A stretch of DNA of 64,000 nt from assembly GCA_004026145.2 (NCBI GenBank), contig CP034979.1, forward strand, positions 15,978,852-16,042,851, given 5' to 3'. Shown in pieces: positions 38,101 through 51,068 of the stretch (positions are counted from its first letter, which is position 1; every line of letters starts with the position of its first letter). The position numbers and the translations under genes were made by a program. The stretch is from Takifugu bimaculatus. Its lineage: Eukaryota > Chordata > Actinopteri > Tetraodontiformes > Tetraodontidae. Under the pieces are notes generated by a model. That model was given only the letters and a program-made list of their open reading frames with translations, searched no databases and was not told the origin of the DNA.

Positions 38101-41100
38101 TCCTCCTCTTCCCTTAACGGTTTCCACAGTCTCAAATAATTAAAAAAAAAAAATGCTACTAGCAAGCCGGGTGTCCACTTTATTCAAGAGAATAACTGAG
38201 ACTCTTCTGAACATCTTTTCAAATGACATCAGCTTCATTTTCGTGGGCTTTATTAATTTTTTAAAGACTTTTATTAAATGCACACTAAAAACAGGCATTC
38301 TGTGCAACCTCAACCTTCGCAGCTTTGCAGCTTTTATTTCAAACGCGCAAACAGTCCAGGCCAGTGCATCCGTCCATGTTTGTGATGCTGTGAGCATCCT
38401 CATCCTCAAAGACGCGGCATCAACATCCATTACATAAAAACCCCGCTGCACCGCATGCATCCTCTTATTTGAAGACGCTTCAGTGCCACCACTGTGTCCT
38501 TGTAATTATTTTGGAGTGTGTGAGCTTCAACATGGGCTTAGTGAATGAGCGAAGACAGGGCATGTTGCAGGCATCTTCCTCATGACTAACTTGCATATGA
38601 CACAATGTTCCCTGCACTGATAGATGCAGGGTGGCAGTCTGGAGCAGTGGGCTTTACCACGGCAAAACAAGCCGACGTGATTGGCGCTCTGGAAGAGCTG
38701 ACAGCATGAATTATGGAGGTCTCATTAGGGCCTGTTGGAAATGATTTAGCTTGCTACATATTATGGTTATCTAACCTTCGTGGGTATGTTGGCTGATTGT
38801 GTTTAAGGCCCCTGTTTTCCTGCCTTTTCTCATTCATATTTGTTTGTATATTAGTGGGAATTTCCGTGGAATCAAATCCGCGACTCCATTAAATGGCTAA
38901 ATTCTGCATGCCAAGCAAAATGACTCAGAAAGGACAAGGTGTGCGCTTTGAAAATTGGCTCCAGCCACAAAGGTGCTGAGAAATGTGTCATGTTTCTCAC
39001 TTGACAGATGCATCGCTTGGCGTGATGGCGTTGAGCTTGGCAGCCCGCGTTACGGCCGGGTCATCTACAGGGGACGTGTGTCTTTCTATACTGCTGCCAA
39101 GAGCTTTTTTCCATAGTTCCCCAATATTCCTTAGTGAGAACGCTCTACTAATGGATGACACAAAGGGTAATTATGGATAGTTATAATGCTAACTTAGCAT
39201 CGCATCATGGTGGTCAAAAAGCAAGTCTCCTGTTTGAATGCAGCAGAAAGTCTTCTTTGAGAATGTGTAGGTAGCCTTCCTGGAACGCTTTCATTAGTAA
39301 TCTGCTTCCATCCTTGTTTCTGCCAGCGCACAGTAGTCCTTTCAGTCCCTGACGCAGCCCCACTTTCAGCCACGGGTGGCTCAGCGGCCTTGCTGAAAGG
39401 GCCGTCGATTCTGAAGTTATAAGCTGTAATCTCGGCGTCGCTCTCGCTTTAAAACACGCCATAGGCGGATTTATTTTCTGATAGCATCATGCAGCTGAAG
39501 CGAGAGCCTGACACGTCGCTCACATTATCACGCGAGAGTGCTTGAAAAAATAAAAAAAACATGAATCAACGACAAGGAAATGACTATCTTCATTTGTTAA
39601 TGCTGTTGTCACCACTGACGCCACCCCTGCATCCAGCTTTTGCTGAGACAAATCCCTTTATTTCCTTAAGACTGATAAGCAGGCATTTGTTTATAGTCCC
39701 TGGAATATGGCTGCTGCTACTATCACTGAGTAATATGTATTCAGCCGTGCTGTTCTCACAGAAAAGATTCAAATTACACATTTGTGTTTGCATTGAGTGC
39801 GACGGGTGAAGGCTTAAGTATATAGAAAAGAGCCAGAACGAGGCGTTTGAGGCACATAGCAACAGAACTTCCTGATAGTGCGCTTTGATAACATCAGAGC
39901 TCCATCTAGGTTGCTTTGGGAGGTACTGCTTGCTAACTCTGCTTTAGCAATGAGCTGGAAATTAATAACTCCAGCTCCAGGAGCTTGTAAATTACAGAAT
40001 ATAACCTCTCTAATGACGGCAGAGTGCGCCTGCTCACTGCACCCGATTCATTCTCAGGCAGGATGACGTGACTTTTCATGGCGGAGCTGAATTCTTATCT
40101 GGCTTCAATCTCCGTCGTTAGGAGAGGTAACAGGAAGCGAGCAGATGGCCATAGGAATATGACAGATAATTGCGCGTCTCGGAGGACAATTCGTAATGTG
40201 CGTCTGATTCCGAGCAACCCCCCTTCATTTTCTTAATGAAAAACTAATTGGGTTTTTGTGATTGGCTCAAGCATATGGTCCCACCAAAAGTGAGGCGTCG
40301 GAATGGCGGCTAAAAAAAGAGATACTGTACGGTCTCTCTTAATAATGACTTGGCTGGAGTTCAGTGCATTCGCGATAAATTCAAAGCCTCTCCGTGACTC
40401 CACAACCGCATTTATTGAAGAAATGAAGCCATTTATTTAATTTGTTTCTGTTCAAGAATGACTGCCAAGTAGCAGTCAAACAGTGGGAAATGTGCATGTT
40501 CCTGCATCAGACAGCGTCGGAGGAGACATTTGCTACATCACTCTTACTTTTTAAGACCAAAACCGTCCTTTGCTGTTCAGTTTCTCTCTGCCTGATCACA
40601 CCTCTGATGTCGTTTTTATTTTTGGGGGGTTTCGCAGACCAATCTTCTCTGTTCTTGCCGACTGGTAAAAGCCGAATACGTCGAAACCTGTCTTCATTAG
40701 TCGATATTTGTTCGCTTTCGTGGCTCAGCCGTGGACCATACACTCTTCTCCACTTGGAGAACTCTTCAAAGTGCAGTGCTGATGAAGAGGCTCCCATTAA
40801 GAGGCACGTTTGTGACAGTCAGACAGGACTACATGGACCGCTCCAAGGCCTGATAGAAGCTTCAGAGTAAAAGCTCATTTCATGCAAGGGTGGACACATC
40901 ACTCATTGGACTGGTTTTCACTGCATTTCAATAAAATTATCAACGGAACATGTCGGCCCAGTGAAGATGAACCTGGAAATTAAAAGTCTTTGGTCAGAAT
41001 GTTGCTGATGGATACGATCGGCCCTTCAGCATGCGGTGATTCATGAAATTCACAGGAAAGACGGCCCGTCCTTGTCTTTAAGTCGGCACCAATAATTAGA

Positions 41101-43997
41101 AATTATTCTGCCTGAACAGGACATTCAGAGACACGTGTGCGTCTCAGTTTGTCCCTGCAAGACTTCAATTTTCATTGCTTTTGTCTTCTTGCGGGGGAAA
41201 AGCCTGACTTGTTCTTCCTGTTCCACTGCTGCTTTGCTCTTTTGGCTCTACTTGAGCAAGCAGGCAGAATAGCTGTCATTATCAGCCCTGACACCACTCC
41301 AGAGCAGCAGGCTCAGAGAGCGCAATTCTGAAGATGTCTTTCCTCTTTTTGTTGCTTAAAATTGAGGAAAATAGAAGATTACGACTTGTGGGCCATTTCA
41401 TTTTCAATTTTCATGCATCTTTATCCCCGCCCACACAAGCAAAAACCATCGGAGTGCATGACTGAGACTTCCTGCATGAAGATTTTAAGGAACATTGAAG
41501 AGAACTGTTAAATAAGAACATTTAAAGGGCTTTCTGTAGGTTACTACACAGAAACTATGACCCCTAAATATTCTAAAGCTTGATCTATTGCTCTGATCAC
41601 GACTGCCAAGTAATAAGTTGAACTTCTGGGGGACCGCCGCCCTCTTTTGCACTTTATTTCATTGTAGACGTTTTAAACAAACACGGTTGCAGGGTCAGTT
41701 TTAGCCACTGCTTCCTGTTCCAGTTGTTTTGGGGAATGCTCCACTGTAACCTGCGCACGTGACAGTTCACGTGGACTACGTTAAACACGGCAACATCTGT
41801 AATCTCCATGAAACTTAAATCGCTTCACGTACCATCTGCTGACCGTCGCCACCGAGACCTTTTGTAATCTGCTCGAGTTATTTTTAGATTTCTGTCGCCT
41901 CTCACGGAGATTTAAAGAAGCCGCCATTAATGTCTTCACTGATGGATTACTCAATGAGATTTTCATTTCTTCTGTTTCGGAATGCCGACGAATGAGTCGT
42001 GCTGCTCACAGCTGGGAGGCTAGCTAATGAGGCTAATAAAGCCAAACATTGCCTTCAGAGGATGGCGTCTGTCTTCGCGTGCTGTCTGACCAACATCTCC
42101 AGGAGTCTCTGCACATTTAACATTCTCTGAAGTCGCTCAAAAGCAGGACTGCAGATTAAATGACTCATTTCCGGAGACAGCAGGTCACAGGGAAGCCACT
42201 TACACATGTGGGCAGGCTGTTAGCTCATTTCAGATGGCATAAAACACTGAATAAAATCGGAGTTTGTGGAGATTTGTTTTTTCCATGATAGAATTTTTTA
42301 TTTACCCCATAAAAGACAAGATTACTCTAACAAAAGAGAGATGTTTAATAATGTTACTTAAGGAAAAAGAGGTTTCAGGATCGGTGCACCTGATATAATG
42401 GAAGGAACTTTTATATCGAGAGTTAAGACTTTACTTTAGTAGTTTAGTTAAAAAGAAAACTGTTTTTTACGTGTTATTTACTTTACACTTCTAATCTTTT
42501 TTTTATGAAATGGCTGCACGGTTTTGTCACTGATCCCACAGAGAGAATGGTTCTGGCTCTTCTGTCAAGATCCATTAAAAAAAATGAGTTCAATGGAACT
42601 AAAGCCAAGCATTCATCCTCACTTTGTATCATATCAGGATGAATGTGTTATTCACCTTGACGCCTGCAGCAGCTCATGTATGTAGAACACAAGCGCGCAG
42701 ATCTCTTGATTTATGGATGTCTGAGAGGGAGAACGCACACACAAAGCAAAGTGAGTGAACCTCACAAGGAAAGACAGATTTCTCCCAATGGCATCATCTG
42801 GCCTTTGTTATTGAGCACCACGGGTTCAGGGTGGAGGAGACTAGTTTGATTTTAAAGCTAATTTCTGACGCACCAAAGGAACAAATTCTCTGGGAGAGGA
42901 AATGGTGATGCTCTAAATTGCATCAGATCGTCCGTCTGCCTCATAATGATCATTGAAAATCAGTCCTGCCGACCGTCGCGTTGTTAAAGTTCAGGCCTGG
43001 CTCCTTGTTACGGCTCCCTGACATCTCGCCGCAGGCCTGACTACAATCGCCACTGTTAATTGAAGCTGCTGTGGGGGGTTCGGGGTGCTTTTCTTTCAAA
43101 CTGCCTGTTCCTCGCTGGGTTTCGGACCTCAGGCTCGGCGGAGGCTCGGTGAGGAAATAAGTTCCAGTGTGGGAAAAAATAGCCGACTTGTTTACACGAC
43201 TTTAAGTTGGGCGATGCTTTATCAGCAACCGATCAATAGAGGTAACATTTCCATTTCAAAAAAATGTGTGACGTTGGCTTCGCCCACGCTCCGCGGAGGC
43301 CGTCTACGTGTCCTCCATCTTCATAATCTCTTTCATGTTGCAAATCTTTTGTTGTACTCTTCATCAAGAGCTGCTCTGAGCAATTACATTAGGTGAGACT
43401 GACTCCGGGGCTTCTATTACTGTTTAATAGGCTTAGTTGATCAATGTTTCTCAGGGAGCCAATCATTTCCAGAGGTATGACGGAATTATAATCAATGATT
43501 TCTAAAGTAAGTCATTAGCATTTAAAAAGGAAAATACAGGCACCTATAGGCTGATGCTAATCCATAAGGGGGAAAGGAGGGTTTCTTCCTTCGGTGTCTA
43601 TAAGGATTTGCTCCCTTTTTGCAATTATTAACACTGAAAGCTAAAGAATCCACATTGGTTTATATGCATTGTGTAGATCCATCAAGTCCCAGTGAGCCAA
43701 GCGGTGAAAAAGTTTCTCAGTAGCTTCGAGCATTTCACTTTTATTGACGAGTATTCTTCAAACACACTGGCTACCTGCAGCTGTTGCTGTCCAAAAACGG
43801 GGATTAACTCCAAGAAATACCGATTACGCTTAAACAGGTCGTTCGTAAAAACACCTTACAGCTTCTAATCTGTCACTGTTTTGTGATTTCTGGCCACTCG
43901 TCTACGTTTTCGGTCATCTAGCAGGTCAGTCTTGATCATTTCACGCTGAATTCTGGCTCTCAGTCGGACGTGATGATCTCAGTCTGGATGAAAATTG

Positions 43998-44022
43998 GTT
44001 AACATGGGTAACATGGGTAACC
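43998..44022. repeat. Short tandem repeat, unit about GGTAACAT
   Basis: Near-identical 8-9-bp units recur three times (GGTTAACAT, GGGTAACAT, GGGTAACC). It is a small tandem duplication in intron 2. Confidence 0.7.
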
Positions 44023-45045
44023 GTGCACACTTCTACCATCGTCCCATCCATTAAAATCTTGTTCTTCATATCCAAACACTGCAGCTGGGAAGCACTTTCT
44101 TAATTACCTTATTTGCTCCCTGGTAAATGTTCCTGTATACAGTATAATTATAATCAGCCCACCGCTCTCTTTATACAATTTATTACAAAAGCCTACATTT
44201 CAGTAGGAAAAATGACGTATTTACGTCTTCAGGGAGGTGAATCGTTCATTTATTTAATTATTTGGTGGGGGGGGTTAGACTACTCAGATGCACGGCCCGT
44301 CATTGTTGTGTCTTTTGTACTAACACAACCTTAAATCATCCCATTCGGACCACGCTGCCAAAAGTAAAGCAACTTTTTAACAACTGCAGTTGTGCAAGTC
44401 TCATCTTTCCCGACCAGATCCACGCAACATTCGACGGGACGGCGAACTTTTCCCAGCGTGGCGTCGGAGCATCGCTCTCGTAGCATCTTTGTCCCCTTCG
44501 CGGGTCACAAAGAAGGCAAACACAGCTCAGAATACATTTGTCTAATTTTAGAAACAATCACAATACTTTGGGTAAATTTCTTCTTCTTTTTTTAACAAAG
44601 GACACTGTGGATCAATAGCATGTTATATCCATGACCCCCCCTTCCCAACTCCCTCTTCCCTTCCCCTCTTCTCCTCTGTGGCTTTCCGAAGGCTTACACA
44701 TTTTTTTTTCCTTTTCATTTTCCTGTCTTTTCTTTTTCAGGTGGCTCAGGAGGGTGGGAGGGCAGGGAAGGAGGGAGGGAGGGTGCTGCTACAAGGGCAC
44801 GTTAGCGAGAAACAAATCCGAGAGTTTACCTGCATGTCTGCTCTGTTGTCTGTTAATAATCCCGAAGGAGGAAACCGCTGCACTGTCACTAGTCGTGTGT
44901 AGAGTAACGGAGTTACAAATAACGTGTGTGGTCTTTGTTTCTAGCCATTTCCTGCTTCAAACATTTAAAAAAAGAAAGTCAACAAGTATGTAATGAGCTC
45001 ATGTTTCAGCCTAGCTTTCACATCAACCTCTATTTTGTCCCATAG

Positions 45046-45156
45046 AATATGGAATGATCGGACAGCATACAGTAAAAAGTCAGCGGCCGAGATCAGTTCA
45101 TGACACAAAGGCCCTGCAGGAGCAAGCTGAGTCTGCTAAATTTATGGCACAAACTG
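45046..45156 (+). CDS. adgrb3: adgrb3 linker exon between CUB region and TSR1
   Basis: The exon runs from the CCATAG acceptor to the ACTG|GTAATA donor, is 111 nt long and is phase 1-1. It completes the codon split after residue 251 and encodes residues 252-288. The translation begins EYGMIGQHTVKSQRPRSVHD and ends AKFMAQT. It matches the human ADGRB3 segment residue for residue in length, with conservative changes. The exon is rich in Lys, Arg, Gln and Glu, has no cysteine and is probably a flexible connector. It is too short to appear as an ATG-started open frame, so it is easily missed. The acceptor has a modest pyrimidine tract and the donor lacks G at +5, so inclusion may be regulated. Skipping would keep the frame. 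Confidence 0.93.
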
Positions 45157-45730
45157 GTAATATAATAGTCATGTTTCTTTATTTCCTGAACTAAACTTAA
45201 TTTCTTCATGCATGCTCTCTCTCCTGTACTGCACCTTTTAAGTGGAAATGTTCTGCATTATTCCTTTTATTTTCCATTCACTCCTGCAACATATGAAATA
45301 GGAAGATAAAGTTCCCATCTTCTATCAGTATTTACTTTGAATTTGGAAGGTAATTGGGTTCTGTGGGTCTATTTGTTTTATTGTCACACAGCGAGCTGGC
45401 GACTGGATTACTCATACACTCCAGTCATGGAACATTAATTAAGCAGTCGTTCTAAGCTAAAGCACTGATGTATTTAATCATTTCCTCCAAGACTTGATAA
45501 ATTAAATGTCACTTGGTTTAAAAAATTAAAATAAAACACCCTTCAGTCAAAAGCAGAAGGCTAAAGGTTCAGTTGATTAGACGTTAAACTGTTGAAAATT
45601 AGATTATCTATTGGAACATATTTTCATAAAATCCATCAGTAGCCAGACAGGAAAGCCTTTGTTTTGCAAAATCACCAAAACAGAGCTTTAGTCACTGGTT
45701 GGGTTGGTTAGACGTAGCTGCAGGTGTCTT

Positions 45731-45817
45731 TGCTCATTTCTTTCCTCATTTTTGCCTCATTTTTGCCTCATTTTTTCCTCATTTTTGCCTCATTTTTTCC
45801 TCATTTTTTTCCCTCAT
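45731..45817. repeat. Minisatellite of about 12-bp units (TTTTTGCCTCAT-like)
   Basis: CTCATTTTT with G/C or TTCC variants recurs about seven times. It is T-rich simple sequence in intron 3. Confidence 0.85.
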
Positions 45818-46357
45818 GTTCCATTTGAACGACGTTTGCAGTGTAAAACTCATTCCATCACCGCTCTGATTCCAACACGCCCGTATGAGCATTAACATGT
45901 AATTAACATCACCGCCGCCTCCCCGCATCACACACACACACACGCCGTAGCTGTGCTGTTTCCCTCTCTTTCTGTTGTTCCATCCTCACACAGTTTAATC
46001 TCCTCGAACTGCCTCATTTAACAGATTGATCCACCTTTCGGTCTGTTTTACGACGTGAAAAATTAAGATCAGGCTTTGGATTCTCATTGGGCTGAATCTA
46101 TGCGCCCCTGCTGATAGGTGCTGGGAAACGACTCTCAAGTACATTACGCTCCAAACTGTAGCATAATTTGATGACTTCCCATCACATAAATGTATTCGGA
46201 GCTGCAATTGAATCTGTTCCTAATAAAGTAATCCGCTAATGCACCAAGCTGCGCAGACATTTAATGCTTCACCTGAGGGTTTAACAAATCAGACGTTCAT
46301 TATTGGGTGAATATTCTGACGCTCTGATGTAGGAGCTTCTATTTATTTGTCATCACT

Positions 46358-46409
46358 CCCCCCCCCCCCCCCAGACACACACACACACAGACACACACAC
46401 ACACACACA
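46358..46409. repeat. C15 run followed by (CA)n
   Basis: Fifteen C residues (46,358-46,372) pass into interrupted CA units up to 46,409. It is simple sequence in intron 3. Confidence 0.93.
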
Positions 46410-47599
46410 AACATTTATTTATTTGGGCCAATGTGGTTTTAGATATCAGCTCACCATCTATTCCACCATCCCAGTGATGTTTCCTCTTACAGGTTATTCA
46501 CATGGATGTGACCCCCCTGCCCCCAAAAAAAGCCTTATTATCATGTACTATTTATTCTGTACGATTAGAATTCCTTATTTTCACCTCTTCTCGTGCAATG
46601 ATCACGACATTGTGACTTATTCCTCCATAGCTGAGGGGCTATTCTGACTTTGTTGACCAATCAGGGTCAGAAGTTAGAAATAAAAGGAGGAATGCACCTG
46701 AAAGCCAAGTTCTTCCAACTTTATGGGCAGAATCCACCCTGATTCAGCCTGAAACTGCACCAGAGCAAGCACAGAAGTGGCTCTGAAGAGCAGAATAGAA
46801 TCAGCTAACTTCCCCCATTCCTTTGTATTCTTCGGAGTTGGCTCGCTATAGATTGAATATGAATAATGCATGTTCAACGATACATAATTTACTGCACTGA
46901 CGTCAAGGAAACAAGGAGGTTTTCTGCAGCTGGAGGGACATCCATATGTCAGCCTTCTTTCTAAACTAACACTCATGAAAATTCCATCGTATTCTCCTCT
47001 GATGTCATCTTTCTTGCATGCCCCCGTGTTCTTATTAAGATTTTATTTGTTTACGGAGGTTCGGGTTGGTTTTTTTTTACATTCCTTTAAAATGCATGAG
47101 TTATTTTTTAGTCATGAGTGAAAGAGATAGATGTTGCCCTCCACAAAACATAATGCTTCATTCTACGCCATGAGCTGTGTCTTCGCTGTGGTCTTTGCAT
47201 GGACGCACACTTAACTTCACACCCACAAACATGATTTGAACGCTCAAAGCAACGACCTGCCGCTGTAAAACTTCACTTAAACGCCTCAAAAAGCCTCGCT
47301 ACTTCAGCGCCGCCACAGGTTTTTGCAAATCATTGTCAAGCCTCGTTACAGTTGTATCACATACAACTCCGACCTCGGTCGCATTAGCGATTAATGCTAA
47401 AGAATCAGTCTAATCGCGCCGCAGTTGACGGACCTGACCAGTGTTTTTGGGGGCGATCTCTCGCACATCTAGGAAAATTAGCTTTTAAATGAAGTTTTAC
47501 AGTATATGCAGTAAACATGCCCCCCCTTGTTTCTCTAAAACCCCCGCTACACCCTGGGGTGACCCACGCTAAGCCCCCCTTTTCACATTTTTTACTAAA

Positions 47600-47667
47600 C
47601 CCCACCAGCCTTGCCCCCACCGCCCCAGCCCCGCGTCCCCCCCACCCCCCCACCCCTCCCCTCCGGG
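47600..47667. repeat. C-rich tract just upstream of the TSR1 acceptor
   Basis: At least eight runs of three to seven C fall between 47,600 and 47,667, ending about 45 nt before the TSR1 exon. The tract may supply part of the polypyrimidine signal. It is i-motif-capable on this strand and G-quadruplex-capable on the other. Confidence 0.75.
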
Positions 47668-47711
47668 ACCGTATTGCTGCATTTAACTAGTGTCACCCTT
47701 CTCCCACACAG

Positions 47712-47873
47712 GTGAATCAGGTGCAGAGGAGTGGTCCCAGTGGAGCTCATGCTCCGTAACATGCGGTCAAGGGTCGCAGGTGCGAACAAGAACATGTGTC
47801 TCACCATATGGAACGCACTGCAGCGGCCCTTTAAGAGAATCAAGGGTTTGCAATAACACTGCCCCTTGTCCAG
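47712..47873 (+). CDS. adgrb3: adgrb3 exon encoding thrombospondin repeat 1
   Basis: The exon follows CACACAG and ends CCAG|GTAGTG; it is 162 nt and phase 1-1. It encodes residues 289-342 with the TSR signature EEWSQWSSCSVTCGQG: stacked tryptophans W296 and W299, then CSVTCG (302-307), the O-fucosylation consensus C-x-x-S/T-C-G. Six cysteines are present, as expected of a TSR. It is nearly identical to human BAI3 TSR1. TSRs of the BAI family bind extracellular partners, and proteolytic release of TSR-containing fragments was first described for BAI1 (family knowledge). The donor lacks G at +5. The preceding intron ends in a long C-rich stretch. Confidence 0.97.
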
Positions 47874-50800
47874 GTAGTGTTAGCCGCAGATTCTTCAATA
47901 TCAATGTGTTGTTGTGTTTTAACAAGCTTTCTACTATTATTGTTATCCCAATGTGTCTATCTGAGAATGTTTGGGTGTCGTCATTCCAGGTATTAATATC
48001 CACAATCTATTGCTCTGATGATGTTTTGTGATCTTTTGTTTTATTTTGTTGTGTTTGTTATTTCATTATCATCATCTTGTGTTTTCCATATCATTTGTCC
48101 GTGAAAGGCAATTCATCAGCGGCGATAGGGGCTTAAGGCGGCCGCGTGGCTCGCAGAGATACTGACATTGTCAGCTTCGCTTCCTTGAAGGTCACCCACG
48201 CGTTCTGAAAAAGCTTCCCTCAGACACGGATTTGGTACACAACAGCAGACCAGATGCGTCACAGGCAGTCAGGCGTCATCAGATGACTTTTATTTTTACA
48301 GCCGATAGCTGCCTGCTGTCTTTCCAGGCTGCTGGTGGGTTTAGGGAGCCGATTCCGGTTTGGAACAGAGGTCGCGGTGTTTAGCGGTGCTGCGAAGTGT
48401 AATGCTAATGAGACAGCAACTCAGGCTACATCCCCTGACTCTGATTTACGACCCACTGCACTTCATTTTTTGATGACGGCCCGTTGTAAGTGGCGAGCGG
48501 GTCAGGTACCGAGCCACTGGCTAACTGTGCTAAGAGCTACGGAGAGTAGCGCTTGAGTGAATCTTCGGCAGGCCATTAATGCGGACTCAGACGGTGCTAA
48601 AGCTCACGATTTGCCCGACATGAAAGTGACGCAGCCTGATTTTCAGGTACACACATTCATTAGCATCCAAAGAAGGCAGAATCAGGACAAACGAGGCGAC
48701 GCAGGCGAATAGATTATTGCCTTTGGTGAACCACAAGACCGGCAGATAAGGATTCATCTCCTGGCTAATTTTGAGCGCAATACTTTCTGTCAGGAATCAG
48801 AGCTGCAAGCGTCAGTCTCTAAAGAACTGGGATGTACAAGCGTGGGATACATTTAAAATAAAACTGACCTTACTGCCATGTGTCTTATATTCGCACAGAC
48901 AGTTAAAAATGGAGATAAGAGACGTGTTTTGGGTTTTTTATGGCTTAACTGCAAAAGTTCGAGATTGATTTACTTGTTCTTTTTTATTTTGATTCCCTGA
49001 AACTTCTGCACATTTATTTGGTATCTTTAAAGAAATGCAACTGAGGGGGGGGGGGGGGCATGTGGCGTGATGCCTCGTTAAGAAGCGAGTCTATATCTAA
49101 TATCCTGCCTGGCAGACAGATCAATAGGCCGCCTTCAACTTGTCTGTGAGCCACAAGGGAAAATAAAAAAACCTAACGGTAGTTTGTGTAGTTTGAAGCC
49201 TCATCTCATAGTTACGGTGAACACTTGGAAACCTATCATTGCACCTATCATTAAAAAAAACACCGTAAGATTCCTTAACCAAGCCTCAGGAAACCCGTTT
49301 AATAGTGCAGGACTTCATGGCTGTTGGCTGTGAGATGCAAAGTAATTATCAGTTATCAGTATTGTTTGAGAGAAGACTCACATATTTTGCCTCAACCCAG
49401 AGGTTTACTTTTTTTTATATAACGTGAATTGAATGTAATAAATGAAGTATCATCCAGACAATTCCTATATCTTGTCTGGAGGCCATAGTTATTCATTTTA
49501 AATGGATCTAATGAAACTAGCGTCCTTGTCGACTCTATTTTCTTAGTCTGAGGCAGTGGACGGACTCGGTAGCCTCGTGGTCTCCATTCACGAGTCCAGC
49601 AAACAGCCTTGTTGCAGAAAGAGACGTCCACAAAAGAATGAATAGCAACACAGTCTGGGTCATTTTGAACACGCCACAGGTTAAAAAAGGTAAAACCCCA
49701 CTGAAACGATGAGCGGGCAGCAAACTCCCAGCCTTCCGCAGATTAAGGGAAGACATTCTTGGCAAACGCGCTTCGGCACCAGCGGCACAATATGGCCGCT
49801 CTCGGTTATCCCTCTAAATCATGGCCGCCGTTCAGAGGGAACGCGCACAGAGGCGCGGAATCCTGTTCCATCATTCCTCGCTGAGATGTGAGCGCCTGCT
49901 TTGAACCGGAATTTTAGCACATTTTAGCTTTAGTCGCCATTGGACACTTTGCTGAGAGCATCAAAGCGGCGCGTCAGAGGCAGGGCCGTGACAGACGGCG
50001 GCTCCCTGGCCTGATCCCAAACCCCAACGCCTCTACAGAGACTCCGCTATTGTAGTGCCTTTAAGCACATAAACAACAAACATGCTTAAAAGTGCAAAAA
50101 TACAGCAAAAGCCCAGACCCATAGGTTTCCTCTATTCTGTACAGGATCAAAGTTGATAAAACTGGATTTAGAATTTTCCTATACTCAACTTCAGTCTCCT
50201 TTATTTCCTGTATTGCATCAAATGTTGAACCCTCCTCTCAATGACCGGGTTCTAAATCGCACCAGAAAGTGTTGAATGTTCCATATTTTCTTATACTTTC
50301 ACACTAATTAAATGCACTTGCTTCCAAATGGTTCTCCTTCACATTTAATTTGTACAAAGACAGGTGGTTAGCACACATCATCTCAGGGTACCAAGGGCTG
50401 AACACGGTCTTAGCCCAGATTTATTTTATAGTTCCGTGTCAGGTCCACTTTTATCCCGAGCGCTGAATCCAGGTCACGGCTGTCCGCACTGGGCAAAAGC
50501 GCAATAAAGGTGCAGAGCCACATTAACCTGGAGCTCCGCCGCGCCTCCGTGTCCAACCAGTAGCGAACGGACTGAAACTGCAGCGCAGACGTACCGCCAG
50601 CACCTTAAACGCCACCGTTGCTGATCAATAAGCCATACTTTGATATGTCTGTGCTCCTCCCGTCGCCCTTAGAGGTTTCCATCGTCCTTGTGTGCATGGT
50701 TTTTACACAAATTAAAACCTTTGAAGGCTCTGAGGAGACTGAAGCTACAGTGTCGGTGTGCTCCGTGTTTCATTTACATTAAGAGCCAACTGTTTCTGAT

Positions 50801-50903
50801 TGATTTTGCATTATTTATGGAAAACTGCAGTTTGTTATTGGGTGCTCAATGTAGTGGCAGGCAGAGACATGGATCAGGCCTGACGCCTTCTCTGTGCCCG
50901 CAG
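47874..50903 (+). other. Intron 4 of adgrb3
   Basis: This 3.0-kb intron shows no additional exon. It contains a G12 run at about 49,045-49,058 and otherwise unremarkable mixed sequence. The acceptor is GCCCGCAG with a CT-rich lead-in. Confidence 0.85.
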
Positions 50904-51068
50904 TGCACGGTGTGTGGGAGGAGTGGTCGCCGTGGAGCCTGTGCTCGTTCACGTGTGGCCGAGGTCACCGCACTAGGACTAGGATGTGTGCCCCTCCCCA
51001 GCACGGAGGCCGGGCCTGTGACGGACCCGAGACCCAGACTAAGCTTTGCAACATAGCCCTGTGCCCAG
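50904..51068 (+). CDS. adgrb3: adgrb3 exon encoding thrombospondin repeat 2
   Basis: The exon lies between CCCGCAG and CCAG|GTATCG; it is 165 nt, phase 1-1, and encodes residues 343-397. It contains VWEEWSPWSLCSFTCGRG with W347, W350 and W353 in WxxWxxW spacing (the C-mannosylation pattern) and CSFTCG (356-361), an O-fucosylation consensus. It is strongly similar to human TSR2. The donor is weak (GTATCG) and a (CA)n repeat begins 30 nt downstream, a position where CA repeats can act as hnRNP L-dependent splicing elements (known in other genes). Skipping the exon would delete one complete TSR in frame. Confidence 0.97.

Larger units (their letters stand above)
45157..47711 (+). other. Intron 3 of adgrb3
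   Basis: This 2.56-kb intron contains a TTTTTGCCTCA-type minisatellite, a C15 plus (CA)n tract and a C-rich stretch against its 3' end, all listed separately. I see no other exon. Confidence 0.85.

Noticed and set aside
40442..40870. A 142-codon open frame in intron 2
   Set aside because: It has no domain, no family resemblance and no supporting splice sites. One frame of this length is expected by chance in 29 kb of intron.
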